A stretch of 16,740 nt of DNA from CAYUMU01 sp964445985 (GCA_964445985.1 CAYUMU010000116.1:1-16740), one strand, 5' to 3'. Shown: positions 1-7,082, counted from the first letter of the stretch. The notes: a model not told the origin generated them from the sequence alone. Made by a program: numbers and translations.

Positions 1-197
1 CTCGCTAACGCGTCGGGTTACGAATCCGCGGCGAAGGCCCGCATTCCCCGCGAAAGGGGCGCGCCTGGAATCCGTTAGAGTCAGGAAAATTGAAAAGGGA
101 CTCCCTCGCTAACGCGTCGGGTTATGAATCCGCGGCGAAGGCTCGCATTCCCCGCGAAAGGGGCGCACCTGGAATCCGTTAGAGTCAGAAAAATTGA
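1..197. repeat. Tandem direct repeat, two copies with a 104-bp period
   Basis: Copy 1 covers 1-93 and copy 2 covers 105-197. They align without gaps and differ at four positions by eye. Each copy begins CTCGCTAACGCGTCGGGTTA and ends near GTTAGAGTCAG followed by an A-rich stretch. The 11-nt spacer contains another CTCC. The left edge is cut by the window, so more copies may lie upstream. A fragment of the same kind (CCTCGCTAAC) appears at 10876-10885 inside the inserted element. It is non-coding. I regard it as a dispersed intergenic repeat, but that is inference. Confidence 0.9.
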
Positions 198-500
198 GGA
201 TTGGAAAGAAGAGATGTTGGTGGCTTGAAGCTGACGTGACCGTTGATTGACTAGTAACCAGCAACCAGTTGGGGGTGGCGATTTTGGTTGAGATGGTTCA
301 GCGCGTGTTGGGGCGCGGCATGCTTACGCCAGGGGGCGCAAGCATGGCACACATGGTTGGGGAAGCGCGGAGTTCGGAGAAGTGTGAGACTGTTGAAGTG
401 GTGTTATCTGTCAGGGTGCAATATGCCATAAATGTTATGCACGACCCAATAGGTATTTTTTGCCGGGTGGCCATTTTTTTGGGTGATGGAGGCGACGAGA
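198..500. other. Non-coding intergenic stretch
   Basis: No reading frame here has convincing coding character. The short frames on both strands are low-complexity and overlap each other. The stretch contains a small tandem of AACCAG units near 255-268 and one imperfect hairpin at 317-348, listed separately. I see no tRNA or known riboswitch fold. Confidence 0.6.
317..348. repeat. GCTTACGCC hairpin repeat, copy 1
   Basis: The left arm GGCATGCTTACGCC (317-330) faces GGCGCAAGCATGGC (335-348), forming an imperfect hairpin with a short loop. The same core, GCTTACGCC with its near-complement, recurs at 726-747 and 15822-15850. This suggests a small dispersed hairpin family rather than a gene-specific regulator. 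Confidence 0.7.
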
Positions 501-673
501 AATGACTTCCCGATTTGCGGTTCGCGTTCAAGCTGATGTTGATTGCGGGGTCGTCTCCGCCGCAACTGGATTCCCGCCCCCGTCTTCACGAGGGCAGGCT
601 CTTCGCGGGAATGACGGGTTGGCGACGGATTATAAAGTGTCCATGCCAATCCGGGATGTAAATGATTGTCGCC
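501..673 (+). repeat. Dispersed composite repeat, copy 1
   Basis: Three blocks occur in order. The first is an ACTTCCCG...GGTTCGC...GATGTTGATTGCGGGG block. The second is a CTGGATTCCCGC...GCGGGAATGACG hairpin block at about 569-618. The third is an AAAGTGTC...CCAATCCGG...TAAATGAT block at 634-673. The same order and orientation recur at 10592-11085, where an insertion interrupts them. The first two blocks also recur at 2336-2492. The CTGGATTCCCGC/GCGGGAATGAC pair is a common bacterial intergenic palindrome. The copy lies about 120 nt upstream of the retron RNA. Confidence 0.85.
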
Positions 674-725
674 CTTGATGGCATGCGCGGGTTGGATGCG
701 CGAAAGCGGGCGTCGGGGGCGGCAG

Positions 726-747
726 GCTTACGCCCGTGGGCGTAAGC
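726..747. repeat. GCTTACGCC hairpin repeat, copy 2 (perfect arms)
   Basis: GCTTACGCCC (726-735) and GGGCGTAAGC (738-747) are exact reverse complements separated by two bases, so a real fold would open a slightly larger loop. It lies 48 nt before the left arm of the retron RNA but shares no sequence with that RNA. I treat it as a member of the dispersed hairpin family. Confidence 0.75.
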
Positions 748-756
748 ATCGCACTC

Positions 757-785
757 TGGCGACGACGTTCCAGCGCTGATATAGT
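757..785 (+). promoter_or_regulatory. Possible promoter for the retron RNA
   Basis: A TATAGT hexamer at 780-785 matches five of six positions of a sigma-70 -10 box and would place a start near 791-793, just before the left retron arm at 795. The -35 position at 757-762 reads TGGCGA and is a poor match, so the call rests on the -10 box and its placement. Planctomycete promoters are not well defined. Confidence 0.35.
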
Positions 786-794
786 GCGGCGAAT

Positions 795-967
795 GGGGCC
801 GTGGAATGCATTAAGCTGGCAAGTTCTGGCGCGTGCGCCGGAGAACGGCCTCTCTGGGGTTACCCCAGGGAATTGTGAAGGGCAAGGATTTCGACGCGTG
901 ACGGGGGATGCGCTGCTCGCATGCTTCATCACGCTGGACCGGTTTCGTTAAGGCATTCCGCGGCCCC
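795..967 (+). ncRNA. Putative retron msr-msd RNA
   Basis: Seen: arm a1 (795-814, GGGGCCGTGGAATGCATTAA) and arm a2 (948-967, TTAAGGCATTCCGCGGCCCC) pair over 20 nt with one A-G mismatch (810/952) and one G-U pair (802/960). Directly after a1 comes G815 in the context AGC, the context of the branching guanosine in characterised retrons. Inside lie two short hairpins fitting msr (823-846, GTTCTGGCGC with GCGCCGGAGAAC; and 852-870, CTGGGG TTA CCCCAG), then a longer stem fitting msd (896-934, GCGTGA with TCACGC outside, ATGCG with CGCAT inside). Known: retrons carry a1-msr-msd-a2 just upstream of the RT and are often 150-250 nt. Inference: reverse transcription would begin just before a2, giving msDNA starting near the complement of 930-947. 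No covariation check was possible. Confidence 0.82.
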
Positions 968-977
968 GACCATTGCT

Positions 978-2324
978 ATGAAGCACAACAGGGCAACCAT
1001 CGCGCGGGCACTCGCAGCGGCCTTTACCGCTGGTGCTTTGGACGAAGAGACCATGACCCAGCGCGGGGCTCTGCTGCTGGGCAAGCGGTGGCGGTGGCTG
1101 CGCCCACTGGCGCGCCGAATCTGTGTCGCCTGGCATGGCAAAGCCCGACCTCGGCAGGCTGCCCTGGTGCAATTTCTGCTTCTCGATGCCGGCTTGATTC
1201 GCGCCACTCGCAAACACTCTGTAACGCTCGTCGATCGCATTGGGGGCGGCCCAGAAATGGCGCCCATGCCGATCGCCCGTCCCTGGGAGATTCCCCCGCT
1301 GGCGAATGTAGGCGCGTTGGCCGCTTGGCTGGAACTAGGGCAGGGAGATCTCGATTGGTTCGCCGACGTGCGTGCCTGGGAGAATAAACGCAGCCATGGC
1401 CGGCTACGGCATTATCATTACCGCGCGCTCGCCAAGCGGTTCGGCCGCGTTCGGATGATCGAAGCCCCCAAACCACGGCTCAAACAGCTTCAGCGGCGAA
1501 TTCTGACAGAGATTCTGGAAGCTATTCCCGTGCATGCTGCCGTGCATGGTTTTCGGCGGGGCCGCTCCATCCGTTCGTTTGCTTCGCCGCACGTGGGCCA
1601 GGCGGCGGTGCTGCGGATGGATTTAGAAGACTTCTTCGCGCGGATTTCTTCCGCCCGAGTTCAGGCGGTGTTTCGCACTGTTGGTTACCCGGAAGCGGTG
1701 GCCGAGCGACTCGCTGGCATGTGTACCAACGCCCCCCCCGCAGACGCATGGGACCATCTGGAAGTCGCGGCCGACCGCCAATTGCTTCGCGAAGCCCGCT
1801 GGCTTTACGCGCGACCGCACTTGCCTCAGGGCGCGCCGACTTCGCCCGCGCTGGCGAATTTGTGCGCCTACCGATTGGACTGTCGCTTGACGGCGCTGGC
1901 CGTGGCCGCGGGGGGGACCTATTCGCGATACGCCGACGATCTGGCGTTCTCGGGCGATAGCGATTTTGCCCGCTGCGCCGAGCGATTTGTGCCGCACGTG
2001 GCGGCGATTGCCATGGATGAAGGCTTTGGGGTGCATCATCATAAAACGCGAATCATGCCAGCGGGCGGTCGACAACACCTGGCCGGCCTGGTCGTGAATC
2101 AGCATGTGAACATTCCCAGGGCAGAATACGATCGCCTCAAGGCCACCTTGACTAATTGCATCAAGCTGGGAGCGGCGAGTCAAAATCGACTTGGGCACGG
2201 CGACTTCCGCGCGCACCTGCTGGGACGCGTGTCGTTTGTCGAAATGGTGAACCCCGCGCGCGGACAGCGGCTGCGGAAACTTTTCGCGCAGATTGCGTGG
2301 GACGAACCTGCTCGACCCGCTTAA
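978..2324 (+). CDS. Retron-type reverse transcriptase with long N-terminal extension
   Basis: This 448-residue protein should copy the msd part of the adjacent RNA into single-stranded DNA. RT motifs appear in order: HGFRRGRSI (190-198), the first catalytic aspartate in RMDLEDFF (D215), LPQGAPTSP followed by ALANL (282-295), the catalytic YADD (318-321), and LAGLVVN (368-374), where many retron RTs have VTG. YADD and the LPQGAPTSP form are typical of retron and group II-like RTs. Roughly 130 residues precede the RT core, compared with short N-termini in RTs such as that of Eco1. The extension has no motif I recognise. The ATG at 978 is chosen because the earlier in-frame ATG at 921 lies inside the msd stem and would translate arm a2. 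There is no clear Shine-Dalgarno before 978. A dispersed repeat starts 12 nt after the stop. The RT call is firm, the retron assignment strong, the physiological role unknown. Confidence 0.92.
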   Translation: MKHNRATIARALAAAFTAGALDEETMTQRGALLLGKRWRWLRPLARRICVAWHGKARPRQAALVQFLLLDAGLIRATRKHSVTLVDRIGGGPEMAPMPIARPWEIPPLANVGALAAWLELGQGDLDWFADVRAWENKRSHGRLRHYHYRALAKRFGRVRMIEAPKPRLKQLQRRILTEILEAIPVHAAVHGFRRGRSIRSFASPHVGQAAVLRMDLEDFFARISSARVQAVFRTVGYPEAVAERLAGMCTNAPPADAWDHLEVAADRQLLREARWLYARPHLPQGAPTSPALANLCAYRLDCRLTALAVAAGGTYSRYADDLAFSGDSDFARCAERFVPHVAAIAMDEGFGVHHHKTRIMPAGGRQHLAGLVVNQHVNIPRAEYDRLKATLTNCIKLGAASQNRLGHGDFRAHLLGRVSFVEMVNPARGQRLRKLFAQIAWDEPARPA

Positions 2325-2335
2325 GGGGCGCTCTA

Positions 2336-2492
2336 AGAATAACTTCCCGCCATGCAGTTCGCCTCCCAGTGGATGTTGATCGCGGGGTCGTCTCCGCCGC
2401 GTCTGGATTCCCGCCCCCGTCTTCACGAGGGCAGGCTCTTCACGGGAATGACGAGGTCACTGGATTCCCGTCTTCACGGGAATGACGGGATT
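2336..2492 (+). repeat. Dispersed composite repeat, copy 2
   Basis: It begins AGAATAACTTCCCGCCATGC and runs through GATGTTGATCGCGGGGTCG to the CTGGATTCCCG/CGGGAATGACG palindrome. That palindrome is present twice here (about 2403-2453 and 2460-2489). The third block seen in copies 1 and 3 (AAAGTGTC...) is missing. The copy has the same orientation as copy 1, so the two bracket the retron. It overlaps the 3' end of the acetyltransferase gene on the other strand. Confidence 0.85.
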
Positions 2493-3755
2493 GATTGGCT
2501 GTTCGTAAATGCGGTAGGTTTTATAGCGCTGGCCGCCGATCCGTTGGATGAGGTTATTTACCAGGGCGTTGTCTTCCAGGGTCCAGCCCATCTCGGCCTG
2601 GCAGATGTTGACCGCGGCCGCGTTGCGGGTGACTTGCAAGATGAGCATTTCGGCCACGCCTCGACGGCGGAAGCCTTCCTCAACGCCTAAAATGGCCAGG
2701 CGACCGGTGGAGACTCGGGGCAAACGCCAGAGTAGTCGCGCCGCGCCGATCGGCAGCCCCCAGGTCGTCAGGCGACCGTTCAGCGGCGCAATGGCTTCGT
2801 TGACATCGGGGAGCAGCATCACCACGCCGACCGGCTGGCCATTGACCTCTGCCAACAACGTGAACTCCGGCCGCGAAATGCGACGGAGGTTTTTGGCCAG
2901 ATCGACAAATTCACCATCGGAAAGCGGCACCGATTGCCAGGCATCTTCCCAAGCGCTGCTGTAGATGTCGCGGCAACGCTGCATCTCGTCGGGCCAATCG
3001 CTCGGGTCAACGCTGCGAACCTTGATTTTGTACCGCTGGGCCAAACGCTCTAAACGAGGCGCCAGGCCGTGCAGGTACGAGGTGTCGTCCAGCCACCAGG
3101 CGTACAGGTCCTTGGCCTTGACCAGGCCGGCGTTCTCCAGCAGGTCTTGGTAGTAGGCCCTCTGGTGGTTCATCAGAATGCGGGGCGGCGTCTCGAATCC
3201 GTCAATCAGCAAGCCACAGGGGTAGTTCATGGAGTAATCGATCGGCCCCCGCATGAGGGCGCGACCACGCGAGGCCAGCCAGCCGCGGGCCGAGGCCAGC
3301 AATTGGTTGGCGACTTCTTGATCGGGCAGGCACTCGAACATGCCAAAGCAACCCAAGTTTTCGCTCCGGGCCGCGGGGCAGGTGGGATCGTCGCTGACAC
3401 TCAGCCGACCCACGGGCTGCCCTTGGCGCCAGGCAACGAAAAAGGCGGCTTCGCCGTGTTGAAAAAAAGGGTGGCGACGAGGGTCGATGAAGTAAGCAAC
3501 CTCCCGCTTGAGCGGGGGAACCCAGTGGGGGTCGTCGCGATAGATCCGCCAGGGCAAGTCGATAAACGCTTGCCGGTCGCGGCGGCTGGCAACTTCGCGA
3601 ACCCGAATTTCCGCCGAGGACGTTCCGGGCGTCAAAACCTGCTGCCGGCGTGAAGGTTGCGGTGCCAAACTTCCGACTTCCCCGGTGCTTTGGGTTGCGG
3701 CTGATTGTCTCGGACGGCCCAAGCGATTTGTGTTGAGCATGGATTTCGACGCCAT
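2457..3755 (-). CDS. GNAT-fold N-acetyltransferase-like protein (YghO-like)
   Basis: This 432-residue, probably cytoplasmic protein has no signal peptide. Residues 1-45 look disordered. The body follows from about 48, and the acetyl-CoA-binding motif A of GNAT enzymes is recognisable near 356-372 (LGVEEGFRRRGVAEMLI). A conserved-looking tail segment follows (AEMGWTLEDNALVNNLIQRIGG, split as AEMGW at 387-391 and IQRIGG at 403-408). The layout resembles the E. coli YghO group; the substrate is unknown. The ATG at 3755 is preferred over the upstream TTG at 3812 because GAGGTG sits 5 nt before it. The last nine residues, VIPVKTGIQ, are the translation of the intergenic palindrome, so the native stop was probably displaced by the repeat. 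It is convergent with the retron RT and unlikely to be its partner. Confidence 0.8.
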   Translation of the reverse strand: MASKSMLNTNRLGRPRQSAATQSTGEVGSLAPQPSRRQQVLTPGTSSAEIRVREVASRRDRQAFIDLPWRIYRDDPHWVPPLKREVAYFIDPRRHPFFQHGEAAFFVAWRQGQPVGRLSVSDDPTCPAARSENLGCFGMFECLPDQEVANQLLASARGWLASRGRALMRGPIDYSMNYPCGLLIDGFETPPRILMNHQRAYYQDLLENAGLVKAKDLYAWWLDDTSYLHGLAPRLERLAQRYKIKVRSVDPSDWPDEMQRCRDIYSSAWEDAWQSVPLSDGEFVDLAKNLRRISRPEFTLLAEVNGQPVGVVMLLPDVNEAIAPLNGRLTTWGLPIGAARLLWRLPRVSTGRLAILGVEEGFRRRGVAEMLILQVTRNAAAVNICQAEMGWTLEDNALVNNLIQRIGGQRYKTYRIYEQPINPVIPVKTGIQ

Positions 3756-4157
3756 CCCATCACCTCTCATCCCAATTGAGTCGGCGACCTTTTGAACGCT
3801 TCTTGAGACCAAAGCGTAGAAGCAAAGGAGGCGTTACCGGCTTGGGGGCGTGGTCGCAGCGCCTACCGCTGCTATCTAAATGTATCTCGCTTTTGACTAC
3901 GTGTGGCGGCCGCCGCTAACCATCTGTTTTGTGGCGCCTGGTTGCTTCGATGGTTGGCGGTGGCCCTCTTTTGTCGGGGCGAAGCGTCAGAATTGTAGCC
4001 CTCAGTGGGGCGGGGGGAAGGAGGCCCGCCGCTTTTTAGCAGAGGGTTTACCACCAGGCCCCTGGAATGGGGGGGGCACGGCGGTCGAATGGGCGGATTG
4101 CGGCAGGGAAATTTGCTGTTTCCGTGCCGCGGATGCTGGCATGAGCCTTGCGAGCTC
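3756..4157. other. Intergenic region between two minus-strand genes
   Basis: I see no credible gene here. Short frames on both strands are proline- and arginine-rich shadows of GC-biased DNA. It should hold the promoter of the acetyltransferase and the 3' end of the DUF1549 transcript. G-rich tracts occur near 4008-4022 and 4069-4077. A hairpin at 4100-4130 is listed separately. Confidence 0.6.
4100..4130 (-). terminator. Hairpin downstream of the DUF1549 gene, possible terminator
   Basis: GCGGCA (4100-4105) pairs with TGCCGC (4125-4130) and GGAAA (4107-4111) with TTTCC (4119-4123), with one G-G mismatch between and a 7-nt loop. On the minus strand it follows the DUF1549/DUF1553 stop by about 27 nt. 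No U-run follows it, so an intrinsic terminator is uncertain; it may only be an mRNA 3'-end stem. Confidence 0.4.
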
Positions 4158-6668
4158 TTAACGAACAAAGCTGAATTCTTTGGCGTTGATTAAAGCCCAA
4201 AGAATGTCTTCGTAGGCTTCGCGGAGCTTTTCTTTCTGTTCGATGTAGCCGAGCGTCAGCGACAATTCGTCGGCGGAGGGAGCGCGGGCAAACGCCGCAT
4301 AATACAGATCGGTGATCTGCTTTTCGTGCGAGTGTTCGGTATTTTTTGAAGCCTGGCTGGCCCAACCTTCGCCGCCATTGAGCTTGCCCTGCACTTCGGC
4401 CGAGTTGAGCAGGTGCAGTGTTTGGGCCAGGTTGGCTTCGGTGGCCCGCTCGCACTCGCAAGGGCTGTTCCCTTGCGGTTTGCCAAACACGGTGAGGAAG
4501 TAGTTATTGATCGAGACATCGGGGAGTTGAACGGCCCGAACGCCCTCGGGCATGCCGGTGAATCGCGTGCCCACACCGGTGACCTGGTTCAGGGCGTCAT
4601 ACAGCACTTCGGCATGCATGCGTTTGGGGTAGTAGCGCGAGTAATTCTGTTTGTCGGCCACGTTGTACTGGTTGGGCTCCGAACTGAGTTGGTAAGCGCT
4701 GGACCGGCAGATTTCGCGGGTGAGCGCCTTGATATTGTAGCCTGAGCTGATGAAGAACCGGGCCAAGGCATCGAGCAGCTCGGGATTGGTGGGTGGGTTG
4801 GTGACTCGCATGTCGTCTTCAGGATCGACAATGCCCCGGCCAAAAAAGTGCTTCCATTGCCGGTTCACAAATGCCCTGGCAAAGAAGGGATTGGCCGGAT
4901 CGGCCATCCAATCCACCAATGCATGGCGGGGGTCGTCGCTTTCGTCGAGATCCAAGGCCGGCGAGCCCAACCCGGCGGGGGCCAACCGCTCGTTGGTGCG
5001 AGGATTGGTGGCCGTGGCGTTTCCGCGGCTATGGAAGACCTTTGGTTCGGCTGGCCCCGCCAAGCCATTTTTGGTTTTGACCCGACTGAAGAATGCCGCC
5101 AGGCTGTAATAGTCGCGCTGGCTCCATTGTTCGAACGGGTGATGGTGGCAACGGGCACATTGGATTCGCAAACCCAAGAAGAGTTGGGCCACGTCTTCGA
5201 GTTGCAGCAGTTGGTTATCCACCACGCGATACCAGGCCACGGGCGGATTCTGCCCCACGTCGCCCGAGGCCGCCACGATTTCTCGCACGAACTCGTCATA
5301 CGGCTTGTTCTTGAGGAAACTCTCGCGAATCCACGCATGGAATGCGTAGGTGCCGCGGGCATAGTTCGCGGCCTGCTTTTGATTGCGAAGAATCGCGCTC
5401 CACTTATTGGCGAAGAAGTCGGCGTAGCCATCGCTGGCCAGCAGCCGATCAATCAGTTTGTCGCGCTTGGCTGGGTCTTGGCTTTCGACAAATTGCCTCG
5501 CTTGTTCGGCCGTGGGTAAACGACCCGCCAGATCGAGATAAACGCGGCGGACAAACATGGCATCGCTGGCCATCCGCGAAGGCGGAATGCCCAGCAGCTT
5601 GAGCTTGCCAAACACCAACTCGTCGATGAAATTCTTTTGCGGCGGCAGCGAGGTGACCTCAAGCCCCAGCGGCAGGCTGGCCCGAAACACATCGACCTGC
5701 CCTTGAAAACGGATCATCACGGCGGCTTCGCCCGTGCCATCGAGCGTGCGAATCAGGCCCTTGCCGCTGGCTTCGGCCATTTCCACATCGTTGGGCTCGT
5801 ACTGCGCCACGCGCGTCACATCTTGAATCGAGCCGTCGCTAAAATGGGCGTACACGGCCAGTTGTTGCTGGTCCCCGCGATCCATCGTTCGCAGTTGAGG
5901 AAAGACCTCGATCCGGCTCACCGTGGGGTCTTGTTCCTCGCCGTAGGGCATGCCCTGGGCAATCCAGCTTCGCAGCAACGCGTACTCGTAGCTGTCTCGT
6001 TCCAGCCGCTGACCGCCGCCATGGGCCAGAACGTTGGCCGCTTTGAGCAGCAACAGGCTGTTGTCGGGCGAGGCCGGAAACAGCCGGCGGCCGCGACCTT
6101 CTTTCACGAGGTATTCGTAATCTTCTTCGGGATAGAACCCCAGCAGCGACAGTTTGAAGCCGTTCTGCCCCGACGACTTGCCGTGGCATCCGCCCGAGTT
6201 GCAACCCAGCTTGGAGAAAATGGGAGCAATTTGATTGGGAAAGTTGATGGGGATGTGCTCGTCGAGCCGGGTGACCGTAAGGGGCGCCGTGGCTTTCAGC
6301 CCGCCGGGACCTGTCACCGTAAGGGTGGCCTGGCCGTTGGAGCGGGGCGAAACAAAGCCCGTGGCGTCGATCTCCACAATGCCCGACGGCTGGGCCGCAT
6401 AGCGAACCTGCGACGTGAGATCACGATATTGACCGCTGCTGTAATGGCCGGTAACGATTAACTGCGTGCGAGCGTCGCTGCCGCGCATGGCCAGCGCGTG
6501 GGGTTCTTCGACCACGATCTTTGTGAGCTTGCCGGGATTGCCGAGGCCGGGCGTTTGCGGGGCGGCGTGCAATGCCTGGGCTGTGGCCAGCGAGGCCGCG
6601 GCCAAGCAGCCAACCCGTAGAAACCACGAAGTGCGGTGCCGAATCGAACGTGGAATTCTGGCGGGCAT
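4158..6668 (-). CDS. Secreted planctomycete protein with Ig-like, DUF1549 and DUF1553 regions
   Basis: This 836-residue protein is a widespread planctomycete type of unknown biochemical role, thought to work outside the cytoplasm. A twin-basic, hydrophobic signal peptide covers about 1-36. A bacterial Ig-like (Big2-type) domain follows at about 47-135 (GLGNPG...FVSPRSNGQATLTV). Next is a cytochrome-like segment with C156-x4-C161-H162 (GCNSGGCHG), then a second Ig-like stretch (about 250-335), DUF1549 (about 345-545) with the CARCHHHP motif (C504, C507, H508, a formal CxxCH haem site), and DUF1553 (about 580-830). In many planctomycetes such genes are followed by a DUF1501 gene; here a non-coding gap and then an acetyltransferase follow. 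The start ATG at 6668 has GGGAG about 9 nt upstream. The length is normal and the frame intact. Confidence 0.93.
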   Translation of the reverse strand: MPARIPRSIRHRTSWFLRVGCLAAASLATAQALHAAPQTPGLGNPGKLTKIVVEEPHALAMRGSDARTQLIVTGHYSSGQYRDLTSQVRYAAQPSGIVEIDATGFVSPRSNGQATLTVTGPGGLKATAPLTVTRLDEHIPINFPNQIAPIFSKLGCNSGGCHGKSSGQNGFKLSLLGFYPEEDYEYLVKEGRGRRLFPASPDNSLLLLKAANVLAHGGGQRLERDSYEYALLRSWIAQGMPYGEEQDPTVSRIEVFPQLRTMDRGDQQQLAVYAHFSDGSIQDVTRVAQYEPNDVEMAEASGKGLIRTLDGTGEAAVMIRFQGQVDVFRASLPLGLEVTSLPPQKNFIDELVFGKLKLLGIPPSRMASDAMFVRRVYLDLAGRLPTAEQARQFVESQDPAKRDKLIDRLLASDGYADFFANKWSAILRNQKQAANYARGTYAFHAWIRESFLKNKPYDEFVREIVAASGDVGQNPPVAWYRVVDNQLLQLEDVAQLFLGLRIQCARCHHHPFEQWSQRDYYSLAAFFSRVKTKNGLAGPAEPKVFHSRGNATATNPRTNERLAPAGLGSPALDLDESDDPRHALVDWMADPANPFFARAFVNRQWKHFFGRGIVDPEDDMRVTNPPTNPELLDALARFFISSGYNIKALTREICRSSAYQLSSEPNQYNVADKQNYSRYYPKRMHAEVLYDALNQVTGVGTRFTGMPEGVRAVQLPDVSINNYFLTVFGKPQGNSPCECERATEANLAQTLHLLNSAEVQGKLNGGEGWASQASKNTEHSHEKQITDLYYAAFARAPSADELSLTLGYIEQKEKLREAYEDILWALINAKEFSFVR

Positions 6669-7082
6669 CGTTGGTTACTCCCGTTAGCGTAGCTGGCCCG
6701 ACGCTGAAATAGGAAGCGTCGGTCGTCCTTGAATACCCGGGGAAAGCGCGATTTGCGTGTCCGAAGTCCGCCCCCCGGAATGGCTGGAAATGTAGGACCG
6801 AACCCGCCGGGATGGCTGAAATCGGCCTAGCGCCGATTCTGACCGATTGGGCTCCGCAATGCAATAAATTTGGTTGATGCGAGCTGGCGAAGCCCACTAG
6901 GGCCACCCAATCATTGACGAAACGGGGGTTTTCGTTACGGCCTGTTTGCCTGGCGCCGGTTTTCAAGCTATGCGCATAGGAGGCGTTCTCTGGAGGACAG
7001 GCCCGGCCGGATGCGGTTTGCCGGCGGTTTTGCCCGAGAGAGATCGCCGACTTTTGCCTGCCGAGATTTTAAGGATGGCTTG
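6669..7082. other. Divergent intergenic region
   Basis: This 414-nt spacer lies between two divergently transcribed genes and should contain both promoters. It holds an inverted repeat at 6698-6722 (listed separately) and a small ACGAAA...TTTCGT stem near 6917-6935. I found no strong sigma-70 pair and no coding frame. Confidence 0.6.
6698..6722. promoter_or_regulatory. Perfect 8-bp inverted repeat upstream of the DUF1549 gene
   Basis: CCGACGCT (6698-6705) and AGCGTCGG (6715-6722) are exact reverse complements around a 9-nt A-rich loop, 30 nt upstream of the DUF1549 start codon. It could be a 5' UTR hairpin or a dimeric regulator site. Nothing in the window identifies a regulator. Confidence 0.4.

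Noticed and set aside
1..197. CRISPR array
   Set aside because: There are only two long units (93 nt) with an 11-nt spacer and no cas genes. The dimensions do not fit a CRISPR.
630..951. Short frames on both strands upstream of the RT
   Set aside because: They overlap the dispersed repeat, the hairpin repeat and the retron RNA, and have no coding character.
921..977. Start of the reverse transcriptase at ATG 921
   Set aside because: It lies inside the msd stem and before retron arm a2, and the encoded residues look unlike a protein N-terminus. ATG 978 is the first start after the RNA.
1623..2426. 267-residue minus-strand frame over the RT gene
   Set aside because: It is antisense to an RT with complete motifs in order, and it starts in the dispersed repeat with the repeat-derived MKTGAGIQ sequence.
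2457..3755. The acetyltransferase as the retron effector
   Set aside because: It is on the opposite strand, convergent, separated from the RT by a dispersed repeat, and has its own strong Shine-Dalgarno. Retron effectors are usually co-directional with the RT.
5637..6461. 274-residue plus-strand frame
   Set aside because: It is antisense to the intact DUF1549/DUF1553 gene and has no recognisable domain.
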